A stretch of 61,449 nt of DNA, taken from positions 1-61,449 of the forward strand of contig NZ_JAKCMV010000056.1 in NCBI RefSeq assembly GCF_021440515.1, written 5' to 3'. Positions 34,149-44,051 of this stretch are shown one piece after another. This stretch comes from Enterobacter asburiae. Its GTDB lineage: Bacteria; Pseudomonadota; Gammaproteobacteria; Enterobacterales; Enterobacteriaceae. The notes below the pieces were generated by a model, which saw only the letters and a list, made by a program, of their open reading frames with translations, was not told where the DNA came from and made no database searches. Both the position numbers and the translations under genes were made by a program. The stretch's first letter is position 1. Each line of letters opens with the position of its first letter.

Positions 34149-37100
34149 GAACCTCTACCGGATTGTCTTTAACAAAGCGCGCGGCATGCTGATGGTCGTG
34201 GCGGATATCGCCCGCTCCGGTCGCGCCGGATCGGCCCGCTCGTCCGGCATTGGGCATACGCATGGACGTCTTATCGGCAAGGTGAGCGCCCTGAGCTTTA
34301 GCCTGTGGCTGGCGATGGGCGCGGTTCAGACGGCGCAGGCGGAGATTGTCGCCAACGCGGGCGCGCCGAAAAACCAGCAGCCGACGGTGATCAAAAGCGC
34401 CAACGGCACGCCGCAGGTCAATATCCAGACGCCGTCCAAAGCCGGGGTATCGCGCAACGACTACACCCGCTTCGACGTGGATAAAAAAGGGGCGATCCTC
34501 AACAACTCGCACAAAAACGTGCAGACCAACATCGGCGGCATGGTGGCGGGCAACCCGTGGCTCGCCAAAGGGGAAGCCAAAGTTATCCTCAACGAGGTTA
34601 GCTCGCGCGATCCCAGCAGGCTCAACGGCATGATTGAGGTGGCGGGTAAAAAAGCGCAGGTGGTGATCGCCAACCCGGCGGGCATTACCTGTAGCGGCTG
34701 CGGCTTTATCAACGCCAACCGCGCCACCCTCACCACCGGGCAGGCGCAGATGAAGGACGGTCAGCTGACCGGCTATAACGTCGAGCGCGGTGAAGTGGTG
34801 GTTGAAGGGGCCGGGATGGACACCTCCGGTGCGGATTACACCGACATCATCGCCCGCTCGGTGAAGGTTAACGCCGGACTGTGGGCCAACGATCTGAAGG
34901 TGACGACCGGGCGTAACCGGGTCGACGCCGCCCACGAGAGAATTGAAAAAGGCAGCGACGATAGCACCACCCGCCCGCAGCTGGCGGTGGATGTCTCCAG
35001 CCTCGGCGGGATGTACGCCGGGAAAATCCGCATGGTCGGCACCGAACGCGGCGTGGGCGTGCGCAACGCCGGGGCGATGGGCGCCCAGGCGGGGAACGTC
35101 ACCCTGACCGCCGACGGCCGCATCGAAAATAGCGGCACGGTGCGCGCCAGCGACAGCGTTAACGTCCAGACCGCGGGCGAGTTCGCCAACGGCGGCGTGC
35201 TGACCGCCGCAAACAACGTCACCGCCCGCGCCGGGAGCCTCACCAGCAGCAAAGAGAGCGTGCTGGCCGCCGGGGTGAAAAGCGACGGCAAGCTGGCGGA
35301 CGCCGGGAATTTAGAGCTGAGCACCAGCGGCAGGCTGAGCGCCCACGGGCAGACGCTGGCGGGCGGTACGCTTAACGCCAGCGGTCAGGGCGTGGACGTG
35401 AGCGGCAGCCAGACCCAGGCGAAACGCGTAACCCTTAACGGCGGCGCAGAGGACGTCAATACCGCCAGCGCTACGGTCAGCGCCAGCGAGCTAACCGTCA
35501 GCAGCGGGAAAATGCTTAACAACAACGGCGGGACGCTGAGCGGCGAGAAGGTCGCAATTACCGCCCGCGATCTCAGCAACCAGAAAGGCAAACTCATTCA
35601 GAGCGGCAGCGAGGCGCTGGCGCTTAATCTGCCGGGCAGCATCGATAACCAGCAGGGGCAGATTGGCGCGGCGAACGGCGTGCAGGTGCAGACCGGGGCG
35701 CTTGATAACCGCAGCGGGCAGATTGTGGCCGTGGCGGGGAAAACCCAGCTCAAAACCACCTCTATTGATAACCAGCAGGGGCTTATCTCCGCCGCCGCGG
35801 GCGACGGGGAGATCGACAGCCAGCAGGCCGTGAACAACGCTCACGGGCGCATCGAAGCCGCCAAAACCCAGCGCATCAGCGCCGCCGGGGTGAATAACCA
35901 GCAAGGGGTTATCGTTGCCGACGGCGCCACCGTCGCATTGAACGGCGGCACGCTGGATAACCAGTCCGGGTCCCTGCTCTCGCAGGGCGCGCTCAGCCTT
36001 GAAAGCGGCGCGCTGAACAACCAGAACGGCTTCCTTGCCAGCAGCACGGACTTCGCCCTCGACAGCGGCGACGTGGATAACACCGGCGGGCAGATTGGCG
36101 CGAACCAGACCCTGAACGCGCGCTTTAACACGCTCAGCAACCACGGCGGCGCGCTGAAGTCGGTCGGGGCAATGACGCTCAACGGCGGCGCGCTGGATAA
36201 CAGCGGCGGCACCACCTTCTCCGGGGCGAGCCTTGCCTTCACCGGGGACACGCTTAACAACAGCGGCGGACAGCTTGCCGCCGCCGATGGGCTGTCCCTT
36301 AACGCCGCCACGCAGCTAACCAATAGCGCCGGGGTGGTTCAGGGCAACGGGGTTAACGCCACCAGCGCCGCGATGGATAACACCTCCGGCACCATCAACA
36401 GCCTGGGGGCGCTAAACCTGTCGACGGGCAGCCTGAACAACCAGGCGGGAACGCTTGCCGCCACGGGCGCGGCGGATATCGCCGCCAGCGGTATGGATAA
36501 CCGCAGCGGCGGGCGCGTCATCGGCGAGGGCAGCGCCACGCTGCATACCGACGGCCTGCAAAACGGCGGCGGGCAGATCCAGACGGTGGGCGATCTGCTG
36601 ATCGACGCCGCGCAGGGGCTGGTGGACAACGCCTCGGGCCTGATCCGCAGCGGCCAGAGCGTGACGGTTAACGCCCTGAATTTCGTTAACCAGAACACCC
36701 TCGGGGATAACCAGGGGCTGGAGGGGCAGAACGTGGCGCTGAACGCGGGCAGCCTCGATAACCAGAGCGGCAGCATTCTGGCGAACAACGCCCTGAACCT
36801 GCATAACAACGGCGTGCTGAACAACACCGGCGGCGCGCTGGCCTCGGCGGGCACGCTGGACGTAAGCGGCAGCGGGCTGAACCTCATTAACGGCGGCGGG
36901 ACGCTCAAGGCGGGTAAAAACCTCAGCGTGCGGGCCGATACGCTCGACGCCAGCGGGCAGCTGCTGTCGCTTGGCGACATGACGCTGGTAAGCGCTAACG
37001 GCGTGAACAACAGCGGCAGTACCATCGCCAACGGCAACCTCAACTTCACCACCAACGGGGATCTGACCAACAGCGGCAGGCTGATGGCCGGCAGCGCGCT

Positions 37101-40100
37101 GAACGTGCAGAGCGCCAATATCACCAACGCCGCCAGCGGGGAGATCAACGCCGGGCGCAACACCCTGAACGCCACGGGCGCGGTGCTGAACTACGGCCTG
37201 ATCGACGGTGTGGCGACCCGCATCAACGCCAATACGCTGAACAACGTCGGCACCGGGCGGATTTACGGCGACGCGGTGAGCGTTAACGCCATCACCTTCA
37301 ACAACCTGGCGGAAAACGGCACCGCGGCGACCCTGGCCGGGCGCGAGCAGGTGAACCTGGGCGTGCAGACGCTGAACAACAGCGACCACGGGCTGGTTTA
37401 CAGCGCAGGCAGCATGCAGATCGGCGGCGCGCTGGACGACAGCGGCGCGGTGACCGGACGCGCGGCGGCGATCAATAACCACAGCTCGACCATCGAGTCT
37501 GCCGGGGATATGGCTATTAACGCCGGGCAGATCAACAACATCAACGACCACTTCTCCACCGAGGTAGCGCTGGTGTCCCAGGAGCAGCTGACCGAGTACC
37601 AGCACTCCGGCTCGACCAACCGCTGGAAGGCGGGCGATGAAGGCGTGTGGGTGGACGGTAACTCCGCCGACGGCCTGCGCAACCTCAACACCCCGGAGCG
37701 CAGCGGGCACGGTAACGACGACTTCAACCAGTACGACTACGACCGCACCGTGGAAGAGACCCGCATCAAAGAAACCGATCCGGCGAAGATCCTCTCCGGC
37801 GGCAGCATGACGCTCGCGGGCGACAGGCTGTTTAACGACAAGAGCCAGGTGGTCGCGGGCGGTACGCTGCTGATTGACCAGATGGGCAGCGTGCAGAACG
37901 ACGACGTGACCGGGGAGCGCTACACCACCGACAACGGCACCGTGACCCACTACTACCGTATTCGCCACAAAGGGAGCGATGAGCAGGGGCGCAAAACGAC
38001 CGCCTACACTCCGCCGACGGCTATTCAGAGCATCGCCCTGAAGCCGGGACAGCTGGTGAGCGGCGGCAGCGTGGAGGGAAGCAACCTGAGCATTACGCCG
38101 CTGGTGCTCCAGGGCACGGGCGTAGAAATTGGTCAGGCGGCGGGCGTTAACGCCGCGCCGCAGCAGACCGTACAGCCGGGCGAACCGGTGACGCCGCCGG
38201 CCGGGCAGCAGTTTGAGGTCACGCCCGCCGACGGCGCGATCCGCATTATCGGCCCGAACACCACCCTGCCGGACAACAGCCTGTTTAAGGTCAACCCGAA
38301 CTCTGACGTGCCGTATCTGGTGGAGACCGATCCGCGCTTTACCAACGAACGCCAGTGGCTCGGCAGCGACTATATGCAAAACGCCTTCACCGACGACGGC
38401 GACAACACCCTCAAGCGCCTCGGCGACGGCTATTACGAGCAGCGTCTGGTGCGCGAACAGGTGATTGGCATTACCGGACAGCGCTATCTGGACGGCTTCT
38501 CTAACGATGAAGATCAGTTTAAATCGCTGATGGACAAAGGCATCACCTTCGGCAAAGCGTACAACCTCAAGCTCGGCGTGGCGCTCACGCCGGAGCAGAT
38601 GGCGCTGCTGACCGGGGATATCGTCTGGCTGGTGAATACTCAGGTGAAGATGCAGGACGGCTCGACCCAGACGGTGCTGGTCCCGCAGGTCTACGCGAAG
38701 GTGAAACAGGGGGATATCGACGGCTCCGGGGCGCTGATCGCCGGGAACAACGTGTCGATGAAGCTTAACGGCGACCTGTTCAACAGCGGCACCATCGCCG
38801 GGCGCAAGGTGCTCCAGCTGGACGCGGACAACATCACCAACCAGTCCGGCACTATTCAGGCGGCAGACGTGAACCTGAACGCCCGCACCGACATCAACAA
38901 CATCGGCGCGGCGATTGTCGGGGATAGCAGCGTGCTGGCCAACGCCGGGCGCGACATTAACGTCACCACCACCACCACCAGCGCACAGAGCGTGAACGGT
39001 GAGAACAGCTTCACCCGCACCATCATCGACAGCGTGTCCGGCATTTACGTGCAGGGCGACGACGGCAAGCTGGCCTTGCAGTCCGGGCGCGACATCACCC
39101 TGACCGGGGCGCAGGTGATCGCCAGCGGTGAAAACGGCAAGGCGCAGCTGGTGGCCGGGCGAGACTTGAACCTGAATACCGTCACCACCGCCAGCGGCGA
39201 TAGCCTCGTCTGGGACGCGGACAACACCCTTAAGCAAAGCCATGTCGACCACAACGCCAGCACCGTGCGCGGCGCGGGCGGCGTGGCGCTGGCCGCCGAT
39301 AACGACATTAACGTGCGCGGCTCGCAGGTGACTTCCGACGGCGCGCTGACCGCCGCCGCGAAGCGTAACGTCAACATAGAAGGAGTGCTCAACGACAGCC
39401 AGCTCGACGAGCGCCATAAGGTGGTGGGCGGCAACGGATTTATGTCCAAAACCACCACCAAAACCCGCGACACCGTTGACCGCCAGACGGTTCAGGGCAG
39501 CGAGCTGAGCGCCGATTCGGTGAACGTTCGCGCCGGAAACGATCTTACCGTGGCGGGCAGCAGCGTGGTGGGCAGCGGCGACGTGGCGCTGCGCGCGGGC
39601 AACGATTTAACCCTCACCAGCATGGGCGGGCGCAATAACGAAACCCATCTGAAAGAGGAGAAAAAATCGGGGCTGATGTCCTCCGGCGGCATCGGCTTTA
39701 CCGTGGGGTCCCGTAAAGAGACCACCGACCGGGCCAGCCAGGCGCTGGCGGGACAAGGGTCGATGGTCGGGAGCCTCCAGGGCGACACGGTTCTGCTAGC
39801 GGGTAACGACTACCGCCAGACCGGCAGCAGCGTATCGTCGCCAAACGGCAACGTGGCGATCCAGGGGAAAAACGTCACCATCGAGGCGGCGCAAAATACC
39901 TACGCTTCCCAGTACAAACGCACCGTTGAGCAGAAGGGCTTTACCCTCGCGGTGAACGTGCCGGTGGTGCAGGCGCTGCAAAGCGTGATCGCCTCCACCG
40001 AGAAGGTCGGGCAGAGCAACGACGACCGCATTAACATGCTGGCCGCCGCTAACGCCGCGTGGGACAGCGCCCGCGCCGCCAACACCCTGATGAATACCGC

Positions 40101-42072
40101 CCAGGGGGCGATGGCAAACGGCGTGCAGGGGGCGGCGCAAAACGTCAGCGTGTCCCTGACCTACGGCGAAAGCAAGCAGACGCACACCCAGAATAACGAG
40201 AGCACCACGGCGCTGGCGAGCAAGGTGAACGCCGGGAACCAGGCGGTGGTGGTTGCCACGGGCGGCGGCGAGCAGTCCGATATCAATATCATCGGCTCGG
40301 ACGTCAGCGGCAAACAGGGCACCACGCTATTCGCGGACAACGACATCAACATTCTCGCGGCGCAGCAGGAGAGCCACGATCGCAGCACCGATAACTCCAG
40401 CGGCTGGAACGCCGGGGTTGCGGTGAGCTACGGTCAGGGCGGCGCCTCATTCGGCGTAACCGCCGGGGCCAACAAAGGCAAAGGCTACGGCAACGGGGAT
40501 GAAGTCTCCTGGCGCAACAGCCACGTCGGGGATATGGACGGGCAGACCCGCATCATCAGCGGCGGCGACACCACCCTGCGCGGCGGGCAGCTGCTCGGCA
40601 AAGGGATTGATATCACCGCCGATAACCTGAATATCGAGTCGCTTCAGGACACCATGACCTGGCAGGGCGAACAGAAGAGCATGGGCGGCCAGGTCACCGT
40701 CGGCTACGGTTTTGCCGCGTCCGGCAACTACGGCCAGTCGAAGGTGGATGCTAACTATGCCTCGGTGCAGGAGCAGTCCGGCGTCTTTGCGGGCAGCGAC
40801 GGCTACAACATCAACGTGAAGGGCAACACCGATCTGGTCGGCGGGCTTATCACCTCCAGCGAAAGCGCGGAGCTGGCGGGCAAAAACCAGTTCAGCACCG
40901 GCACGCTAAGCTGGCGCGACCTGAACAACACGTCAGAGTTTGAGGGCAACGGCTTCGGCATCGGCGGCTCGGTGAGCCATAACGCCGACGCCGGAACGAA
41001 CAAGAACGTCACCTTCGGTATCGGCCACGACAGCGGTGACGACAGCGGCACCACCCGCAGCGGCATTAATACCGATAACATCACGATTAACAATCCGGAC
41101 GCGCAGCAGAAGGCCATCGAGGGGGTGAAGACCGATATCACCACCGAAACCGCCGCCGCCAACTCCGGGGCGATTGCTAACAACTTCGACAAGGACGAGG
41201 TGTTTAAAGAGCTGAACCTACAGGTCAGCGTGACCCGCGATTTCAAAGAGAACGCCAATCGCCAGATCGGCGCGTATCTCGACGGTAAGCAGGCGGCGGC
41301 GCGTCAGGAATTGCAGGACGCCATCAAAGCCGGGGATAAAGCGAAGCAAGATGCCGCGCTGCAAGATATCTACAAAATGCAGTACCAGCGTCGATTCCTG
41401 CAAACGCTGGTCGGCGTGGTGGCGGGATCGCCAGATGCAGCCATCACCCAGGGTACGCTGTCGCTGGCGGCGACAAAGATGCGCGAAGAAACGCTGAAAA
41501 ACTCCCTGATCTCCCCGGGGGTTGTCGACATAAACGGCAATGAAATCAGCAACGTTTCCGGGCCGAGCGACGGGCTTTACGACGGCGTTAAGCTTGGGGG
41601 CGTCAGGGTTGGTCTGGACTTCATCTGCGGTGACGGCAATATCCGCTGCCGCCACGATGCAGATAACGGCAACGCCCTGATCCTCGACAGCAAAGGCCGG
41701 GTTCAGTATATCGGTGATGACGACCATAAGACCTTCGACGCGCTGCTTAAAGACCGGACGTTATCTGACGGGCTATATGGCCCAACGGGCGGTTTCCAGG
41801 GCGGAGTGGGTATGATGGGGCCGTTGACCTACACGCCAGGCTCCTTCTTCGACGATCTGGTGGAAAGCTACGCCGGAACCCATGATTTAGTCGGCGGCCA
41901 ACTGCCTGGTTTTTACGATAAAGAGGGGAATACCGCCCGCGATCGCGGCCCGCTCGCCAACGCAGCGGCCAGTACCTGGACCATCGCAGCCATTCCGATT
42001 GCCACACCGTTCGCCATGAGCGAGCTGGTGTCGCCTGAACTGCTGCAATTTATTTTCTCAACCTCTCAGTGA
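34141..42072 (+). CDS. Large TPS exoprotein, filamentous hemagglutinin / CdiA-like (2643 aa)
   Basis: An extended signal peptide region (ESPR, MNKNLYRIVFNKARG) leads to a cleavage site near residue 67 (TAQAEI). The TPS domain (about 68-300) carries the NPAGITCSGCGF motif with two cysteines near 184-187. A beta-helical stalk follows, with FHA-1 type repeats to about 1110, a non-repetitive receptor-like middle (about 1130-1560), and FHA-2 repeats (about 1590-2290; NVRAGNDLTVAGS). The pretoxin-like segment begins near 2358 and the C-terminal unique part near 2475. No VENN motif is present. The C-terminus ends in a hydrophobic stretch (TIAAIPIATPFAMSELVSPE). Role: surface adhesin or contact-delivered toxin. 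It is probably acylated by the upstream enzyme. Confidence 0.9.
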   Translation: MNKNLYRIVFNKARGMLMVVADIARSGRAGSARSSGIGHTHGRLIGKVSALSFSLWLAMGAVQTAQAEIVANAGAPKNQQPTVIKSANGTPQVNIQTPSKAGVSRNDYTRFDVDKKGAILNNSHKNVQTNIGGMVAGNPWLAKGEAKVILNEVSSRDPSRLNGMIEVAGKKAQVVIANPAGITCSGCGFINANRATLTTGQAQMKDGQLTGYNVERGEVVVEGAGMDTSGADYTDIIARSVKVNAGLWANDLKVTTGRNRVDAAHERIEKGSDDSTTRPQLAVDVSSLGGMYAGKIRMVGTERGVGVRNAGAMGAQAGNVTLTADGRIENSGTVRASDSVNVQTAGEFANGGVLTAANNVTARAGSLTSSKESVLAAGVKSDGKLADAGNLELSTSGRLSAHGQTLAGGTLNASGQGVDVSGSQTQAKRVTLNGGAEDVNTASATVSASELTVSSGKMLNNNGGTLSGEKVAITARDLSNQKGKLIQSGSEALALNLPGSIDNQQGQIGAANGVQVQTGALDNRSGQIVAVAGKTQLKTTSIDNQQGLISAAAGDGEIDSQQAVNNAHGRIEAAKTQRISAAGVNNQQGVIVADGATVALNGGTLDNQSGSLLSQGALSLESGALNNQNGFLASSTDFALDSGDVDNTGGQIGANQTLNARFNTLSNHGGALKSVGAMTLNGGALDNSGGTTFSGASLAFTGDTLNNSGGQLAAADGLSLNAATQLTNSAGVVQGNGVNATSAAMDNTSGTINSLGALNLSTGSLNNQAGTLAATGAADIAASGMDNRSGGRVIGEGSATLHTDGLQNGGGQIQTVGDLLIDAAQGLVDNASGLIRSGQSVTVNALNFVNQNTLGDNQGLEGQNVALNAGSLDNQSGSILANNALNLHNNGVLNNTGGALASAGTLDVSGSGLNLINGGGTLKAGKNLSVRADTLDASGQLLSLGDMTLVSANGVNNSGSTIANGNLNFTTNGDLTNSGRLMAGSALNVQSANITNAASGEINAGRNTLNATGAVLNYGLIDGVATRINANTLNNVGTGRIYGDAVSVNAITFNNLAENGTAATLAGREQVNLGVQTLNNSDHGLVYSAGSMQIGGALDDSGAVTGRAAAINNHSSTIESAGDMAINAGQINNINDHFSTEVALVSQEQLTEYQHSGSTNRWKAGDEGVWVDGNSADGLRNLNTPERSGHGNDDFNQYDYDRTVEETRIKETDPAKILSGGSMTLAGDRLFNDKSQVVAGGTLLIDQMGSVQNDDVTGERYTTDNGTVTHYYRIRHKGSDEQGRKTTAYTPPTAIQSIALKPGQLVSGGSVEGSNLSITPLVLQGTGVEIGQAAGVNAAPQQTVQPGEPVTPPAGQQFEVTPADGAIRIIGPNTTLPDNSLFKVNPNSDVPYLVETDPRFTNERQWLGSDYMQNAFTDDGDNTLKRLGDGYYEQRLVREQVIGITGQRYLDGFSNDEDQFKSLMDKGITFGKAYNLKLGVALTPEQMALLTGDIVWLVNTQVKMQDGSTQTVLVPQVYAKVKQGDIDGSGALIAGNNVSMKLNGDLFNSGTIAGRKVLQLDADNITNQSGTIQAADVNLNARTDINNIGAAIVGDSSVLANAGRDINVTTTTTSAQSVNGENSFTRTIIDSVSGIYVQGDDGKLALQSGRDITLTGAQVIASGENGKAQLVAGRDLNLNTVTTASGDSLVWDADNTLKQSHVDHNASTVRGAGGVALAADNDINVRGSQVTSDGALTAAAKRNVNIEGVLNDSQLDERHKVVGGNGFMSKTTTKTRDTVDRQTVQGSELSADSVNVRAGNDLTVAGSSVVGSGDVALRAGNDLTLTSMGGRNNETHLKEEKKSGLMSSGGIGFTVGSRKETTDRASQALAGQGSMVGSLQGDTVLLAGNDYRQTGSSVSSPNGNVAIQGKNVTIEAAQNTYASQYKRTVEQKGFTLAVNVPVVQALQSVIASTEKVGQSNDDRINMLAAANAAWDSARAANTLMNTAQGAMANGVQGAAQNVSVSLTYGESKQTHTQNNESTTALASKVNAGNQAVVVATGGGEQSDINIIGSDVSGKQGTTLFADNDINILAAQQESHDRSTDNSSGWNAGVAVSYGQGGASFGVTAGANKGKGYGNGDEVSWRNSHVGDMDGQTRIISGGDTTLRGGQLLGKGIDITADNLNIESLQDTMTWQGEQKSMGGQVTVGYGFAASGNYGQSKVDANYASVQEQSGVFAGSDGYNINVKGNTDLVGGLITSSESAELAGKNQFSTGTLSWRDLNNTSEFEGNGFGIGGSVSHNADAGTNKNVTFGIGHDSGDDSGTTRSGINTDNITINNPDAQQKAIEGVKTDITTETAAANSGAIANNFDKDEVFKELNLQVSVTRDFKENANRQIGAYLDGKQAAARQELQDAIKAGDKAKQDAALQDIYKMQYQRRFLQTLVGVVAGSPDAAITQGTLSLAATKMREETLKNSLISPGVVDINGNEISNVSGPSDGLYDGVKLGGVRVGLDFICGDGNIRCRHDADNGNALILDSKGRVQYIGDDDHKTFDALLKDRTLSDGLYGPTGGFQGGVGMMGPLTYTPGSFFDDLVESYAGTHDLVGGQLPGFYDKEGNTARDRGPLANAAASTWTIAAIPIATPFAMSELVSPELLQFIFSTSQ

Positions 42073-42083
42073 GTGAGCGAACC

Positions 42084-42443
42084 ATGAAAAAAAGCCTGCT
42101 TGTTCTGTTGCCCCTCCTGCTCACCGGCTGCGTGGTGGGCAATATGGACTCGACCGATTATCAGTACGTGAAGTACGCCCAGACCTTCCAGAAGCTGGAT
42201 AAAACCGGACGTACCGACACCGCTCAGCGTAAAGAAGATCTCTACAGCTGCGGGGTGCCCAGAAAAGCCAATCTGGATGATGGTAGCTGGAACGGCGGCA
42301 GCTCTACCAGGGATCAGACGCTTCAGGAGGTCGTGGCCCGAAACGATAAGATATCGAGCTGCATGAAAGCCAAAGGCTATAAGGTCTACGGCTACGATCA
42401 ATGCGGCCCGCTTAAAGCACCTACCGGACTGTGTCCAAATTAA
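42084..42443 (+). CDS. Small lipoprotein downstream of the TPS exoprotein
   Basis: A 119-aa lipoprotein with a clear lipobox (LLPLLLTGC, Cys at about 16), predicted at the outer or inner membrane; the residue after Cys is Val, consistent with outer membrane sorting. The mature part has four further Cys (YSCGVPRK, SSCMKAKGY, DQCGPL, LCPN), a pattern for periplasmic disulfides. ATG 42084 was chosen over the upstream frame start because the signal peptide begins MKKSLLVLL. It starts 11 bp after the exoprotein stop. It occupies the slot of a CDI immunity gene; it may protect against the exoprotein C-terminus or help secretion. No assigned family. Confidence 0.8.
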   Translation: MKKSLLVLLPLLLTGCVVGNMDSTDYQYVKYAQTFQKLDKTGRTDTAQRKEDLYSCGVPRKANLDDGSWNGGSSTRDQTLQEVVARNDKISSCMKAKGYKVYGYDQCGPLKAPTGLCPN

Positions 42444-42461
42444 TAAAAGGAAGAAGGGAAG

Positions 42462-43022
42462 ATGAAAAAAATATCTCTGGCGGTTTTGATGGCAGCGAGC
42501 CTGGCAAGCGGTGCGGCGCTGGCGGATAGCTCGACGGTTTCCGTCGGCTATGCGCAGAGCAAGGTGGAGGACTTCAAAAACATTCGCGGCGTGAACGTGC
42601 AGTATCGCTACGAGTGGGATTCCCCGTGGAGCGCGATGGGCTCATTTACCTACATGAGTGGCGATGACGACGAGCATTATTACGTGGCGTCCGACTCGGT
42701 GAAAAACCACATCGACGCGAAATATTACTCCCTGCTGGTTGGCCCGGCGTACCGCATTAACGAGTACGTTTCCCTGTACGCGCTGGGCGGCGTGGCGCAC
42801 ACCAAAGCCGACGGCGACACCAGGTGGGTGAACGCGGGCGACGGGTATACCCAGAAAGACAGCATCTCCGAGAAATCGACCTCTTTCGCGTACGGCGCGG
42901 GCGTGCAGTTTAACCCAACGCCAGAGCTGGCGGTTAACGTGGGCTACGAAGGGACCAACGCGGATCTGGACGGCAACCGCTCCATCAACGGCTGGAACCT
43001 GGGCGTGGGCTATCGGTTCTAG
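42462..43022 (+). CDS. Ail/Lom/OmpX family outer membrane protein
   Basis: A 186-aa eight-stranded beta-barrel of the Ail/OmpX group: signal peptide (ending SGAALA at about 21), then STVSVGYAQSKVEDFKNIRG, alternating strands with long acidic surface loops (GDDDEHYYVAS and RWVNAGDGYTQKD) and a C-terminal GWNLGVGYRF with terminal Phe as required by the BAM complex. Family members mediate adhesion and serum resistance. It is 18 bp after the lipoprotein gene with an AAGGAAGAAGGGAAG ribosome site, so it belongs to the same operon. REP elements end the unit. Confidence 0.92.
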   Translation: MKKISLAVLMAASLASGAALADSSTVSVGYAQSKVEDFKNIRGVNVQYRYEWDSPWSAMGSFTYMSGDDDEHYYVASDSVKNHIDAKYYSLLVGPAYRINEYVSLYALGGVAHTKADGDTRWVNAGDGYTQKDSISEKSTSFAYGAGVQFNPTPELAVNVGYEGTNADLDGNRSINGWNLGVGYRF

Positions 43023-43030
43023 CACTTTTT

Positions 43031-43103
43031 GCCGGGTGGCGGCTACGCCTTACCCGGCCTACGGTCATCTTTTGTAGGCCCGGTAAGCGCAGCGCCACCG
43101 GGC
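43031..43103. repeat. BIME: two inverted REP elements
   Basis: REP unit 43031-43063 (GCCGGGTGGCGGCTACGCCT...) and an inverted, diverged unit at 43074-43103 (GTAGGCCCGGTAAGCGCAGC...). They lie 8 bp past the Ail-like gene, between convergent genes, where they may stabilise mRNA ends or bind gyrase. Confidence 0.85.
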
Positions 43104-43124
43104 AATGCAGACCGCACCGTTTGT

Positions 43125-43144
43125 ACGCCCGGTCCACCGGGCGT
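43125..43144. terminator. Palindrome at the 3' end of the LysR gene
   Basis: ACGCCCGGT-cc-ACCGGGCGT, a perfect 9-bp inverted repeat touching the LysR stop codon. There is no T-run on either side, so it is only a possible terminator; it may belong to the adjacent REP cluster. Confidence 0.4.
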
Positions 43145-44037
43145 TACAACCCCCACTCCCCTACCCCCTGCACAACATGTTCAACAAACCGGGTCAGCTT
43201 CGGCAGCGGCCGCAAATCCTGCCGCCACAGCAGATTCACCGGCCTCGGCTCGGGGGTGTAATCGTCCATCACCTGCACCAGCCTGCCGCTTGCCAGCTCG
43301 TCTGCCACCAGCACCTCCGGTTGCAGCAGCAGCCCCGCACCGGCCCGTGCCGCCATGCGCAACCCGTAGCCGTCGTTACAGCGTAAAACTGCATCCCGCT
43401 TCCAGCGTACCTCTCCTTCTGCCCCCGGCAGCCGCCACTCGTTGCGCGCCGTCCATACCGTGTGGGACAGGCACAGATGATCCACCAGATCCGCAGGCGT
43501 TTGCGGCGTGCCGTAACGGGCTAAATAGTCCGGCGCGGCGCAAATCACCATCCGGTAGGCGCACAGGTATTTCGCCACCAGATCGTCGTTATGAATATCG
43601 CCAATGCGGATCGCCAGATCGACCCCCTCATCCACCAGATCCACCCGGCGGTTGGTGAGATCGAGCTCCACGCGCACCTCGGGGAAACGCTGCAAAAAGG
43701 CGGCGGTCAGCGGGGCGATGACGCAGCCGCCAAACGAGGTCGGCGCCGTCACCCGCAGCGTGCCCGCCGGCGCCGCGCGCAGCCGCTCAACGCTGCTTTC
43801 CGCCACCGCCACCTGCTCCAGCACCCGCTTTGCCTCGTCAAAATAGACCCGCCCGGCATCGGTCAGGCTCTGACGGCGGGTGTTGCGCTCCAGCAGGCGC
43901 GTGCCCAGCTGCGATTCCAGCAGCGCAATGTACTTCCCGACCATCACCGCCGACATCTCAAGCCGCGCGGCGGCCAGGGTAAAGCTGCCGCTTTCGACCA
44001 CCGCGATAAAGGTTTCCATGCCGCGAAGCTTATCCAT
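43144..44037 (-). CDS. LysR family transcriptional regulator
   Basis: A 297-aa LysR regulator: HTH in residues 3-60 (TFIAVVESGSFTLAAARLEM), then an effector-binding domain of the CrgA/YafC type (SFGGCVIAPLTAAFLQRFPE near 105, VDLAIRIGDIHNDDLVAKYL near 145). It is divergent from the SDR gene at 44135, with a T-N11-A inverted repeat in the shared 97-bp region, so that gene is the likely target. Ligand unknown. Confidence 0.9.
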   Translation of the reverse strand: MDKLRGMETFIAVVESGSFTLAAARLEMSAVMVGKYIALLESQLGTRLLERNTRRQSLTDAGRVYFDEAKRVLEQVAVAESSVERLRAAPAGTLRVTAPTSFGGCVIAPLTAAFLQRFPEVRVELDLTNRRVDLVDEGVDLAIRIGDIHNDDLVAKYLCAYRMVICAAPDYLARYGTPQTPADLVDHLCLSHTVWTARNEWRLPGAEGEVRWKRDAVLRCNDGYGLRMAARAGAGLLLQPEVLVADELASGRLVQVMDDYTPEPRPVNLLWRQDLRPLPKLTRFVEHVVQGVGEWGL

Positions 44038-44051
44038 ATTGCAAACCTCTG

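Noticed and set aside
36412..39417. Minus-strand open frame of 1001 codons inside the TPS exoprotein gene
   Set aside because: Shadow of the repetitive GC-rich FHA repeats; rich in His, Arg, Ala and Val with no recognisable domain or ribosome site.
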